DNA from: Methanosarcinales archaeon
Lineage (GTDB): Archaea; Halobacteriota; Methanosarcinia; Methanosarcinales; Methanogasteraceae
DNA: 11,937 nt
Assembly: GCA_030605805.1 (NCBI GenBank)
Contig: JAUWHQ010000197.1
Location: 1-11,937 of the forward strand
Direction of reading: 5' to 3'
Shown piece by piece: positions 1 through 6,631 of this stretch (positions are counted from its first letter, which is position 1; each line of letters begins with the position of its first letter). The notes beneath the pieces are model-generated. The model searched no databases. It was not told the DNA's origin and saw only the letters and a program-made list of their open reading frames with translations. Made by a program: the position numbers and the translations under genes.

Positions 1-695
1 GCAAGCGAAGTTGTGCCGCTACCAAGAAACGGATCAAGCACAGAATCGCCAACAAAACTGAACATCTTGATGAGGCGTCCTGGCAATTCTTCAGGGAACA
101 TTGCCAGATGTTTGCCCTGCTTTTCGCCGGGAAAATTCCAGTGCCCGGTGAAATATCGGTTCCATTCTTCCTTTGTCATTCTTGACTGCTCTTTGACCTC
201 TTTGCTCACCTTAGGTGGATTTCCGTACTTCTTAAAGATTAAAATGAATTCATAATCCAGCTTGATAATCCCATTTCTCGGATAGGGGAACGAACCCATA
301 ACTGTGGCACCGCCGGTCGTGTTGCAGGTGGTGACCTTTTGCCAGATGATGGCACCCATGTAATCAAAGCCCACACTCTCACAGAACTTGATAATCTCTG
401 TTCTTATCGGGATGACCTTGTATCTTCCATAATAGACAGAGCGGGCAAACTGATCGCCGACGTTGATGCATAATCGACAACCACTGTGCAGAACCCTGTG
501 GCATTCCTTCCATACCATGTTCAGATTGTTGACATACTCCTCATAAGTGTCGTTAAAACCGATCTGCGCCCCATTTCCATAATCTTTCAGCTGCCAGTAG
601 GGTGGAGATGTGATAACAAGATGAATCGACTCGTCAGAAACTTCTTTCATCCATCTTGAATCGCCGATGACGATCCTGTGCGTCGTCTCCATCAT
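1..695 (-). CDS. Beta-class N4/N6 DNA methyltransferase, 3' end cut by the window
   Basis: The protein would transfer a methyl group from S-adenosylmethionine to the exocyclic amine of cytosine (N4) or adenine (N6) in DNA. Reading back from an ATG at 695 gives 231 complete codons before the left edge. Motif IV (TSPPYW) is at residues 29-34 and the AdoMet-binding motif I (DPFLGSGTT) at 221-229. Motif IV before motif I marks the beta class of the N6_N4_Mtase family; SPPY is most often seen in N4-cytosine enzymes, but the base is not certain. NVGD (about residues 78-81) also fits the family. The start overlaps the nnr stop as ATGA, so translation is probably coupled; a second ATG at 692 is possible. 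No restriction nuclease is visible, but one could lie beyond the left edge. Confidence 0.88.
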   Translation of the reverse strand, partial: MMETTHRIVIGDSRWMKEVSDESIHLVITSPPYWQLKDYGNGAQIGFNDTYEEYVNNLNMVWKECHRVLHSGCRLCINVGDQFARSVYYGRYKVIPIRTEIIKFCESVGFDYMGAIIWQKVTTCNTTGGATVMGSFPYPRNGIIKLDYEFILIFKKYGNPPKVSKEVKEQSRMTKEEWNRYFTGHWNFPGEKQGKHLAMFPEELPGRLIKMFSFVGDSVLDPFLGSGTTSL

Positions 696-2146
696 ATCTC
701 TCGCATCGCCTCAGGAATACACTCGATGACATCGGTTGCAAGCAGCCCGTACCCAAATCTCCTGAATGCAAGATCGCCTGCCGTCCCTGTGATGAACGCG
801 CCGGCTGTTGCCGCAGCCGCAGCAGACGCATCATGCGTTGCGAGCAGCGCGCCGACCACGCCTGCGAGCACGTCTCCTGTGCCGCCGACTGTCATCCCGG
901 CGTTGCCCATGTGGTTGGTTCTGACATCCTCGCCGTCAGAGATGACATCGATCTCTCCTTTGAGGAGTGTGACGACGTGGTTTTTTAGAGAGAAATCCCG
1001 GACCAGTTCGCAGCGCTCACCAAGGTCTGCTGCCACGGTCCCGCCGAGCCCCTCGAATTCGCCTGCATGTGGCGTGACGACCGGTATCGCTGCCCGCCCC
1101 CGATCCGGCAGCGGCATCTCAAGCGCGTGGAGCGCATCGGCATCGATCACGAACCGCGTGTCAGGATTTGCCGCGATAATCTCTAAAACCGCTTCTGCGG
1201 TCTCGCTCTCGCGTCCAAGCCCCATCCCGATCACCACGACATCGTGCCTCCGGATCAGCGCATCGATCGCCCGGGTGTCGTCGTGCGCCAGATACCTGCT
1301 GGAGAGTGCATGCACAATCATGTCCGGCGAAAATCCCGCGATCACAGGCGCGACACTCCGCGGCGTTGCGACCGTTACCCAGTCAGCACCTGTCCGCAGC
1401 GCAGCAAGTGCGGCAAGTGCGGGCGCGCCCGTAAACGCGCCGCCTCCGATCACAAGCACCCTGCCGCTGTCTCCCTTATGCGATCCTGCTGATCTGGTAG
1501 GGGGCAGGTCTCCTGTGCCAGCGATCCGCTCAGCCCGCGCAGGGATGCCGATCTCTGCGACCTCAATCTCGCCGGTAACCCCGGGATGTCCGAAAAGTCC
1601 GGTTTTTGCCCGATGGAACGTGACTGTCAGGTCTGCGTGTACCGAATACTCGAGGTGGTCCGGATCAAAGCCGGACGGGACGTCCACCGAGAGAACGAAC
1701 GCATCCGAGTCATTGATCAATGCGATGGCGCTTGCTAATGGCTCACGAACGCGCCCCCGGACACCTGTGCCGAGCATGGCATCGATGATGACGTCAGCGT
1801 CCAGCGCTTGTAGTTCGGTTGAGTCCCTGATCTCGCGGACATTCGCACCGAGATTCTTCAGAATCTGCCAGTTCTGACGCGCCTCATCGGTTGCAATGTC
1901 ACAAGCGCGCCCCAGCAGCAGTATTTCAGGATTGTAGTCAAGAAGATGCCGTGCCGCAACAAACCCGTCGCCGCCGTTGTTGCCGGTGCCTGCAAGAACG
2001 ATGATCGTCCCGCGATCGAACCGTGCGCGAACCCCGCGGGCAACATAAGCGCCAGCGTTCTCCATCAGTTGAAGCGGGAGTAGTCCGATACCTGCGCAGT
2101 TACGATCGATCCGGCGCATCTCAGACGGGGTGATCTCGGTTTTCAT
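692..2146 (-). CDS. nnr: Bifunctional NAD(P)H-hydrate epimerase / ADP-dependent NAD(P)H-hydrate dehydratase
   Basis: This metabolite-repair enzyme converts damaged, hydrated NADH and NADPH back to the working cofactors. The 484-residue protein has both usual halves. The N-terminal YjeF_N epimerase domain (about 1-210) carries LMENAG (28-32 region) and TGNNGGDGFVAAR (from 54). The C-terminal ribokinase-like dehydratase domain (about 220-484) carries HKGDSGRVLVIGG (from 223), VIDADALH (333-340), TPHAGEF (358-364), LLKG (394-397) and the nucleotide-binding NAGMTVGGTGDVLAG (415-429). I chose the ATG at 2146 because family members begin close to the ITPSEM-type segment. A TTG at 2176, overlapping the rpoK stop, would add 10 residues; neither start has a clear ribosome binding site. 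The gene follows rpoK by 26 nt and overlaps the methyltransferase by 4 nt, so all three are probably co-transcribed. Confidence 0.95.
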   Translation of the reverse strand: MKTEITPSEMRRIDRNCAGIGLLPLQLMENAGAYVARGVRARFDRGTIIVLAGTGNNGGDGFVAARHLLDYNPEILLLGRACDIATDEARQNWQILKNLGANVREIRDSTELQALDADVIIDAMLGTGVRGRVREPLASAIALINDSDAFVLSVDVPSGFDPDHLEYSVHADLTVTFHRAKTGLFGHPGVTGEIEVAEIGIPARAERIAGTGDLPPTRSAGSHKGDSGRVLVIGGGAFTGAPALAALAALRTGADWVTVATPRSVAPVIAGFSPDMIVHALSSRYLAHDDTRAIDALIRRHDVVVIGMGLGRESETAEAVLEIIAANPDTRFVIDADALHALEMPLPDRGRAAIPVVTPHAGEFEGLGGTVAADLGERCELVRDFSLKNHVVTLLKGEIDVISDGEDVRTNHMGNAGMTVGGTGDVLAGVVGALLATHDASAAAAATAGAFITGTAGDLAFRRFGYGLLATDVIECIPEAMREI

Positions 2147-2172
2147 TCGTTTTCTGTTCTGTTTAAGTCTGT

Positions 2173-2349
2173 TCAATCTGTTGCAGGTCTTTTTACCGTG
2201 ATCGGAATCAGACCTGCTTCCAGTTCCCTGATCGCTATGTCAATGGGCTCTCCCGTGTCAGGTGTTATCAGCACCGGCGCACCCAGTGATATCTGGAGCG
2301 CCCGTGCGCCGATGATGCGAGCATATTCATATCGCGTGTATTGGTCCAA
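2173..2349 (-). CDS. rpoK: DNA-directed RNA polymerase subunit K (Rpo6/RpoK, Rpb6-like)
   Basis: This small subunit helps assemble and stabilise the archaeal RNA polymerase clamp and corresponds to eukaryotic Rpb6 and bacterial omega. Signature segments YTRYEYARIIGARALQ, LGAPVLI and the C-terminal PIDIAIRELEAGLIPITV are plain. The frame is open from a GTG at 2385 (70 residues), but I prefer the TTG at 2349, which gives 58 residues. That matches the usual archaeal length of roughly 57-60, and a strong AGGAGG-type ribosome binding site sits 10 nt ahead of it at about 2361-2367. A TATA-like box at about 2392-2400 would put transcription start near 2370, just before this site. The gene heads a likely rpoK-nnr-methyltransferase unit. 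Confidence 0.92.
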   Translation of the reverse strand: MDQYTRYEYARIIGARALQISLGAPVLITPDTGEPIDIAIRELEAGLIPITVKRPATD

Positions 2350-2360
2350 TGTGGTTGCAA

Positions 2361-2367
2361 CCTCCTG
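2361..2367 (-). promoter_or_regulatory. Ribosome binding site deciding the rpoK start
   Basis: On the minus strand this reads CAGGAGG, a near-perfect anti-16S match. It lies inside the reading frame if translation began at GTG 2385, but it is correctly placed (10 nt spacing) for the TTG at 2349. This is the main reason for preferring the 58-residue product. Confidence 0.6.
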
Positions 2368-2391
2368 TTTTAGTCTATGTGACACACCGCA

Positions 2392-2400
2392 GATAAATAT
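2392..2400 (-). promoter_or_regulatory. Candidate archaeal box A (TATA) ahead of rpoK
   Basis: The minus strand reads ATATTTATC here. A start of transcription about 25 nt further on, near 2370, would give a short leader that contains the ribosome binding site at 2361-2367. Assigned by sequence and spacing only. Confidence 0.4.
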
Positions 2401-2417
2401 CTTCGCATCAGGGCGGG

Positions 2418-2444
2418 GTTGCAGGAGTTGCAGGAGTTGCCCGG
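2418..2444. repeat. Three tandem 9-bp units between amrS and rpoK
   Basis: GTTGCAGGA occurs twice in perfect tandem (2418-2426 and 2427-2435), followed by a third degenerate copy GTTGCCCGG (2436-2444). It lies upstream of the candidate rpoK promoter in the 162-bp gap after the radical SAM gene. It could be a regulatory array or simple slippage. Confidence 0.6.
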
Positions 2445-2511
2445 ATGTGTTTGCAACTGCCGCATTGCATGGTGCTTGAATCCGGTAACCGACGAAAATA
2501 CGCTCGGATTA

Positions 2512-3525
2512 TTAGATAGGGCTAAACAACCCGTCGATCTCCGCGCCGCAGTTATAACACTTCCCGTTCTCGATTCGACTCTCGAGGACGCTGAACCCGA
2601 ACCGTTCGATCAGAAGCTTGTTACACTGGTAGCAGTACGTATTTTCGTTTCCTGTGCCTGGAATGTTTCCCTCATATACGTATCTTAGCCCCTCTTCAAT
2701 GCCGATCTCTCTTGCTCTGTGAAGAATTTCGATTTTGGTCGGCGGTGCATCAGGAAACTTGTACTGCGGATGAAATCTGGAGATGTGCCATGGAATATCC
2801 ACACCGACGTCTGCGATGAACCTTGCGATCTCTCGCAACTCCTCTTCACTGTCATTGACAGTCGATACCACCAGTGTGGTCACCTCAAGCCAGATGCCGA
2901 GTTCCTGGTATAGCCTGATGGTGTCAAGGACGGGCGCAAGCCTTGCTCCGCACATCTTTCTGTATGTCTTGTCGTTGAATGCCTTGAGATCGATGTTGCC
3001 GGCGTCAAGGTATGGTGCAATCTCACGGAGGGCTTCGCTGCTCATGTATCCGTTCGTAACGAACACGTTCTTGATCCCCGCGTTGTGCGCAAGTTTCATC
3101 ACATCGAGTGCGAATTCGATGAAGATGGTCGGTTCGGTGTATGTGTAGGCGATGGTCTTGCAGCCATTCCCAATTGCCAGATCCACCACCTCCTCAGGGG
3201 TCATATCCTGCCCGGGTATCTCCTGGTCGCTCTTTAACTGGCTGATATGCCAGTTCTGGCACCAGAGGCATCTGAGATTACACCCGGCGGTTGCTATCGA
3301 AAACGACCTCGTGCCCGGGAGGAAATTGAAAAGGGGCTTCTTCTCGATCGGATCGACGCCGCTTGCCACGATCCTGCCGTACACGAGGCTGTAGAGCGTG
3401 CCATCCCTGTTCTCCCGAACAGAGCATATCCCACGCTTGTTCTCGCCGATTACACAGAAATGGTTGCATAGATGGCATTTAACCCTGTTATCGGCAAGTT
3501 TTTCATAGAAGATGGCTTCCTTCAT
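2512..3525 (-). CDS. amrS: Radical SAM enzyme of the AmmeMemoRadiSam system
   Basis: This is a radical S-adenosylmethionine enzyme related to pyruvate formate-lyase activating enzymes; the family's reaction is not settled. The 337-residue protein has an N-terminal four-cysteine cluster (C17, C20, C24, C34) typical of this subgroup. The [4Fe-4S] motif CNLRCLWC (C82, C86, C89) follows, then YTYTEP (127-132), VTNGY and NIDLKAFND (177-185), all family landmarks. The C-terminus has a zinc-ribbon-like pair, C298/C301 and C323/C326. The ATG at 3525 gives the usual MKEAIFYEKL beginning; a GTG at 3534 adds only three residues. The partner proteins for which the system is named (an AMMECR1 and a MEMO1 homologue) are not in the window. 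A weak TATA-like TTCATATC lies about 35 nt upstream of the start. Confidence 0.92.
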   Translation of the reverse strand: MKEAIFYEKLADNRVKCHLCNHFCVIGENKRGICSVRENRDGTLYSLVYGRIVASGVDPIEKKPLFNFLPGTRSFSIATAGCNLRCLWCQNWHISQLKSDQEIPGQDMTPEEVVDLAIGNGCKTIAYTYTEPTIFIEFALDVMKLAHNAGIKNVFVTNGYMSSEALREIAPYLDAGNIDLKAFNDKTYRKMCGARLAPVLDTIRLYQELGIWLEVTTLVVSTVNDSEEELREIARFIADVGVDIPWHISRFHPQYKFPDAPPTKIEILHRAREIGIEEGLRYVYEGNIPGTGNENTYCYQCNKLLIERFGFSVLESRIENGKCYNCGAEIDGLFSPI

Positions 3526-3585
3526 AACCAGCACCAGTGCATAATCGGAGCAATGGGATATGAACCTTCTGATTCGTGGGAGTTG

Positions 3586-3789
3586 CCAACTTGGGCGTTG
3601 GTGCCCGGGATCGATGATAACTTCAAAGCCCGGTCACTATACCACCGCTCTGAAGAGCGAGATATCAGTGATGGGGGTGTTTGGTGACAGCGACGCGAAT
3701 TTTGCTTATCGGTTAAGCGTGTTTGCAAAGTGCGAAGGCATTTGGGTGAGCCCATAAGGCGAAGCGCATACCCAACTGTTGGGCGTTGG
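3586..3789. repeat. Diverged direct repeat, two copies 186 bp apart
   Basis: CCAACTTGGGCGTTGG (3586-3601) and CCAACTGTTGGGCGTTGG (3772-3789) differ only by a two-base insertion. Each contains CCAAC...GTTGG dyad symmetry, so they may be binding sites for one regulator or the ends of a decayed element. Confidence 0.5.
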
Positions 3790-3794
3790 CTCGC
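3746..3794. repeat. Nested inverted repeats (possible structured RNA or cruciform)
   Basis: An outer pair GTGAGCC (3746-3752) and GGCTCGC (3788-3794) matches over 7 bp with one G-T wobble. It encloses a near-perfect palindrome, CCCAAC-T-GTTGGG (3771-3783). A small hairpin TGGG-TGAG-CCCA overlaps the left arm. No T-run follows, so this is not a simple terminator. Confidence 0.45.
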
Positions 3795-4241
3795 TGTCTC
3801 TGGCACTCACAATCCCTCCTCTGTTGTTTCCCGATGCACTCATGTCCGGGATTAACCCCTACGGTACATTCAACGCGCACTTTCGCCGATATGAACGATA
3901 CAAATCTCACGGATAGTGCGGATGACCCATGGATTGGAACTACCTGTGCAGAGAACACCTGGATTTTTAGCTGATGCTTCGGACATCATCTGGCTTGGAA
4001 GGGGTGCCTACCCAGGGCGAAAGTATTTCGGAAAGTCACAAGAAGAGTTACAGATACAAATTAGCAATTTGTCATAAGAGTACCATTTTCGATGAAAAAC
4101 CGATACCTTTATGTACTTTGAAATATCGATGTGGCACGCACAATCGCTGTATGGGCAACCCGATGTAAATTCGGGGAAAGAAGACCGTGTAAAGTAACAC
4201 CTCTTTCTGTATGGAAATGTGTGCACGTAAGTAACATCAAT

Positions 4242-4245
4242 GGAG
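4242..4245 (+). promoter_or_regulatory. Ribosome binding site for the cysteine-rich surface protein
   Basis: GGAG lies 9 nt before the ATG at 4255. It overlaps the alternative in-frame ATG at 4240, which makes the downstream start the better choice. Confidence 0.55.
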
Positions 4246-4254
4246 TTGATCGAC

Positions 4255-5073
4255 ATGACAGAGAAAAATAAAGATATCACACATATATTGAGACTCGTGA
4301 CAATACCGCTGATACTTGCTGTGATGCTGTCAGCGGGTGCTATTGGATGCGGAAATGGTGGCGATGGATGTGACTGTGAAGATGGATGCGGATGCTGTTG
4401 TTGCGGAGATGGTAATGAATGTGTGGACGGATGTGAATGTGACCAGCCAGGTATAGAAGTTGATAAGACTGTTTGGAGCGGAACAGCATGGGTTGACAGC
4501 ACCGATGCAGGTGCTGGCGAAACCGTGAGATTCAACTGTACAATCCATAACAATGGAGAATGCAATCTCACCAACATAACAGTCAGGGACAGGTTACCAG
4601 AGAATCTGGTATACGACAATAATCCAACACCCGACCCGGAATACATATCTAATGGCTTGATCGTGTGGGAATTCCAATCGCTTGCTATAGGCGAGAACAT
4701 AACGATCGAGTTTGATGCACGTATGATAAAATGCGTTGATAGCGTGAACCGCGTGAATGTATCTGCATGGTATAAACAATGCGTATGCAGTGACGGTGAT
4801 GACTGTGAGGACGGATGCGAAGACGGCTGTGACTGTGGTTGCTGTGGTTGCTGTTGTTGCGGAGATTGTACCGGATGCGGATGCGAGGATGTTGAAGTAT
4901 CAGATGACGATACTGCAAATGTCACATGTCCAACTCCCACACCAACTCCCACACCTACACCAACTCCCACACCAACACCGGTCCCTGTGCCAACCATGTC
5001 CCCGATCGGAACCGTGTTGCTCATCTGTGTGCTCGGTTTAATCGGTGCAGGCGTGATTACGAGGAGAGGGTAA
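4255..5073 (+). CDS. Cysteine-rich secreted surface protein with a DUF11-like domain, Pro-Thr stalk and C-terminal anchor
   Basis: This 272-residue protein is probably exported and held at the cell surface; its function is unknown. Residues 10-31 form a hydrophobic export signal ending in AIGC, a possible lipobox with C32. A cysteine-rich module follows (32-62, 11 Cys). A domain at about 66-172 matches the archaeal/bacterial DUF11 pattern (AGETVRFNCTIHNNG, LTNITVRDRLPENLVY). A second module (176-210) has 15 Cys. Both modules contain CEDGC and a run of four cysteines before GD, suggesting an internal duplication. A Pro-Thr stalk (226-247) leads to SPIGTVLLICVLGLIGAGVI and RRG, which resembles archaeal C-terminal sorting or anchor signals. 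There are 31 Cys in 272 residues; metal binding or disulphide cross-linking is inference. The start at 4255 has a ribosome binding site 9 nt upstream; ATG 4240 would add five residues. Confidence 0.85.
   Translation: MTEKNKDITHILRLVTIPLILAVMLSAGAIGCGNGGDGCDCEDGCGCCCCGDGNECVDGCECDQPGIEVDKTVWSGTAWVDSTDAGAGETVRFNCTIHNNGECNLTNITVRDRLPENLVYDNNPTPDPEYISNGLIVWEFQSLAIGENITIEFDARMIKCVDSVNRVNVSAWYKQCVCSDGDDCEDGCEDGCDCGCCGCCCCGDCTGCGCEDVEVSDDDTANVTCPTPTPTPTPTPTPTPTPVPVPTMSPIGTVLLICVLGLIGAGVITRRG
4930..4983 (+). repeat. Pro-Thr coding microsatellite
   Basis: Alternating CC(A/T/C/G)-AC(A/T/C/G) codons with a visible 12-bp period (CCAACTCCCACA) encode the Pro-Thr stalk of the surface protein. The repeat is prone to length change by slippage, so stalk length may vary between strains. 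Confidence 0.7.
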
Positions 5074-6034
5074 CCCCTCTCTTTTTTCTCCGAAAGTAGC
5101 CGCGCTCAAGTACCCCAAGCACAGTGAGCACCGAATGCGAGAGTGCATGTAGGTCGTACCCACCCTCAAGCATAATCGCGAGTCTGCCCCCGCAACACTC
5201 CCCGGCAATCGAGGAGATGACCGATGCCATCTTCCCGAATCCTTCGGTCGTGACAGCCATTCCGGCTAACGGATCGTCAAGATGGGCATCGAACCCGGCA
5301 GATACAAGAATGATATCCGGATCGAACTCAAGCGCAGCGGGCGTCAGGATCTTTTCGAACGCATCGATATACGCAGCGTCACCAGATCCTGCGGGAAGCG
5401 GCACATTGAGCGTGTAACCGCGCCCATCGCCCCCGCCGGTCTCACCGGCTGATCCGGTTCCCGGGTAGTGCGGATACTGGTGAACCGAGAAATAGAAGAC
5501 CGAGGGGTCATCGTAGAACATAAGCTGGGTCCCATTCCCGTGATGCACGTCCCAGTCCACGATGAGCACCCGCTCCAGCCCGCTCTGCTGTGCATGTCTT
5601 GCCCCGATTGCGATGTTATTGAAGATGCAGAACCCCGATCCCCGACCCGGGAACGCATGGTGCCCTGGCGGGCGGAGAAGCGCGAACGCATTGTCCACAT
5701 CATTACCACCACCATCGCCACCGCCCATGGCAAGATCGACGGCACAGATCGCACCGCCCGCGGCGAGCAGCGCGGCATGGTACGAGGCATTGCACACAAC
5801 AGTGTCAGGGTCAAGCGGGATTTCATGCTCTGAGTGATATTTCACCTTTTCGATGTACTCGGGATCGTGAACGTACCGTATCTGCTCGATAGAGGCTGGT
5901 TCGGGTTCGATTTTTCGGACGTTGATTCCGGACTCTTCAATCAGTTGCATGATCGCAAGCAGCCGCTCCTTTCGTTCGGGATGATTTCCTGTCTCGTGCA
6001 ACAGGTAGTCTGGGTGGTAGATGATTGATGTCAT
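5057..6034 (-). CDS. Histone deacetylase superfamily hydrolase (AcuC / acetylpolyamine amidohydrolase-like)
   Basis: This is a zinc hydrolase of the arginase/deacetylase fold that removes acyl groups from lysine, polyamines or small molecules; the substrate here is unknown. In the 325-residue protein the catalytic RPPGHH is at 121-126. GFCIFNN (134-140) and VDWDVHHGNGT (159-169) follow; D162 and H164 correspond to zinc ligands. SAGFDAH (245-251) supplies the third ligand (D249), and LEGGYD holds the transition-state tyrosine (Y293). The active site therefore looks intact. I chose ATG 6034 over the TTG at 6046, which would overlap the upstream gene. The start is 4 nt after the stop of the coiled-coil gene, indicating one transcript. 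The 3' end overlaps the convergent surface-protein gene by 17 bp. Confidence 0.93.
   Translation of the reverse strand: MTSIIYHPDYLLHETGNHPERKERLLAIMQLIEESGINVRKIEPEPASIEQIRYVHDPEYIEKVKYHSEHEIPLDPDTVVCNASYHAALLAAGGAICAVDLAMGGGDGGGNDVDNAFALLRPPGHHAFPGRGSGFCIFNNIAIGARHAQQSGLERVLIVDWDVHHGNGTQLMFYDDPSVFYFSVHQYPHYPGTGSAGETGGGDGRGYTLNVPLPAGSGDAAYIDAFEKILTPAALEFDPDIILVSAGFDAHLDDPLAGMAVTTEGFGKMASVISSIAGECCGGRLAIMLEGGYDLHALSHSVLTVLGVLERGYFRRKKRGVTLSS
5064..5087 (+). terminator. Hairpin with T-run at the end of the surface-protein gene
   Basis: GAGAGGG (5064-5070) pairs perfectly with CCCTCTC (5075-5081) around a 4-nt loop and is followed by six T (5082-5087). The loop includes the stop codon TAA (5071-5073) of the surface-protein gene. 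The whole hairpin also lies within the last codons of the convergent deacetylase-family gene. Confidence 0.75.
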
Positions 6035-6038
6035 GATT

Positions 6039-6518
6039 TCATGCAACCGGAGTTTCGTTTAGACCTATGACCTGGTCTCTGAGATTGTCGATGTCCTCTT
6101 CCAGACCCTCTATATCGCTTTCCAGATCGGCGATCTCGAACCTCTTACTATCTAAGTCCGATTTCAAATCTTTGTTCTCTCTTTCCAGACTTTTCTTCGT
6201 CCTTTCCAGCGCTTCAATCGCCTTATTCGCCTGCGCAAGGTCTGTCTGAAGCCCCACCTTCTCGGTCTCGACCTCCTCATACTTCTCGCCGAGCACCTCC
6301 TCACGCTCCTCTGATATGCTCAGATTCCGAAGAGCGGCGTCCAAAATCTGTTCTTTCTCCTGATAATCGCTCATCGTCTTCTGCAGCGACTCGTTGGCGG
6401 TTATGTACTTTGATTGCAGACCTGCGTATGTGTACTGGTAGTACACGCTGGATGCCGCAACCCCGATACAGAGCAGCATGATGAGTCCGAGCAGCGAAAA
6501 ACTGACATTTCGGTTCAT
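6039..6518 (-). CDS. Membrane-anchored coiled-coil protein of unknown function
   Basis: I do not recognise a named family. The 159-residue protein has a short N-terminal tail and one hydrophobic segment (about 7-25, LLGLIMLLCIGVAA). From about 35 to 152 it is strongly charged, with heptad spacing of Leu/Ile typical of a long coiled coil (for example LERENKDLKSDL and IADLESDIEGLEEDI). It has no cysteines in the coiled coil and no catalytic motif. The topology suggests a single-pass membrane protein that oligomerises or tethers a partner; whether the coil is inside or outside the cell is not clear. Start ATG 6518. It lies 4 nt ahead of the deacetylase-family gene and is probably co-transcribed with it. 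Confidence 0.8.
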   Translation of the reverse strand: MNRNVSFSLLGLIMLLCIGVAASSVYYQYTYAGLQSKYITANESLQKTMSDYQEKEQILDAALRNLSISEEREEVLGEKYEEVETEKVGLQTDLAQANKAIEALERTKKSLERENKDLKSDLDSKRFEIADLESDIEGLEEDIDNLRDQVIGLNETPVA

Positions 6519-6520
6519 AA

Positions 6521-6540
6521 CTGTTCTTACCTGTTCTTAC
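6521..6540. repeat. Perfect 10-bp tandem duplication in the leader of the coiled-coil gene
   Basis: CTGTTCTTAC occurs twice back to back, ending two bases before the start codon. On the coding strand this duplicates AGGTAAGAAC-type sequence and may duplicate a weak ribosome binding site. Confidence 0.7.
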
Positions 6541-6564
6541 CTCTTCTGAACCTTTGGCAAAACT

Positions 6565-6572
6565 CTTATAAA
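6565..6572 (-). promoter_or_regulatory. Candidate box A (TATA) for the coiled-coil/deacetylase pair
   Basis: The minus strand reads TTTATAAG, a good archaeal TATA match. A start about 25 nt downstream, near 6542, would give a leader of roughly 24 nt containing the 10-bp tandem repeat. Confidence 0.5.
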
Positions 6573-6631
6573 TCCCTTCGCATGTCCCGAAAATCGTAAA
6601 ACCTTTCCGGCGGTCTGGCGTGATTTCACCA

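Larger units (their letters stand above)
3526..4254. other. 729-bp region with no convincing gene; palindromes and short repeats
   Basis: Short open frames occur on both strands but none has recognisable protein character, a good ribosome binding site or dominance over the other frames. The left part holds a diverged direct repeat (copies at 3586-3601 and 3772-3789). The middle holds nested inverted repeats (3746-3794). The right part must contain the promoter of the surface-protein gene at 4255, but I cannot identify a clear TATA box there. No complete tRNA cloverleaf or box C/D guide RNA could be assembled. Confidence 0.6.

Noticed and set aside
678..1877. 399-codon plus-strand open frame
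   Set aside because: It is antisense to nnr, rich in Ser/Pro/Ala as expected of a shadow in a GC-rich gene, and has no motif.
3603..3660. tRNA-like stretch on the minus strand (GGTGGTATAGTGACC...TCGATCCCGGGC)
   Set aside because: The D-arm-like and T-arm-like pieces do not assemble into a cloverleaf with a 7-bp acceptor stem and a proper anticodon arm.
3610..3675. Possible box C/D guide RNA (GATGATA, CTGA, GTGATGG)
   Set aside because: The box C match is off by position, the spacing to the D' box is about 28 nt rather than about 12, and no terminal D box follows.
3713..3958. Small minus-strand frames between amrS and the surface-protein gene
   Set aside because: Several frames are open at once across palindromic DNA, none has a ribosome binding site, and none shows a recognisable domain. 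I treat the region as a possible repeat instead.
4240..4254. Upstream ATG for the surface-protein gene
   Set aside because: It overlaps the ribosome binding site for ATG 4255 and has none of its own.
4008..5024. 338-codon minus-strand open frame rich in Val-Gly, His, Pro and Gln
   Set aside because: Its composition is the mirror of the Pro-Thr and cysteine codons of the surface-protein gene, which has a start signal, export signal, domain and terminator on the plus strand.
5344..5826. 160-codon minus-strand frame
   Set aside because: It is an alternative frame within the deacetylase-family gene, whose catalytic motifs are all in the other frame.
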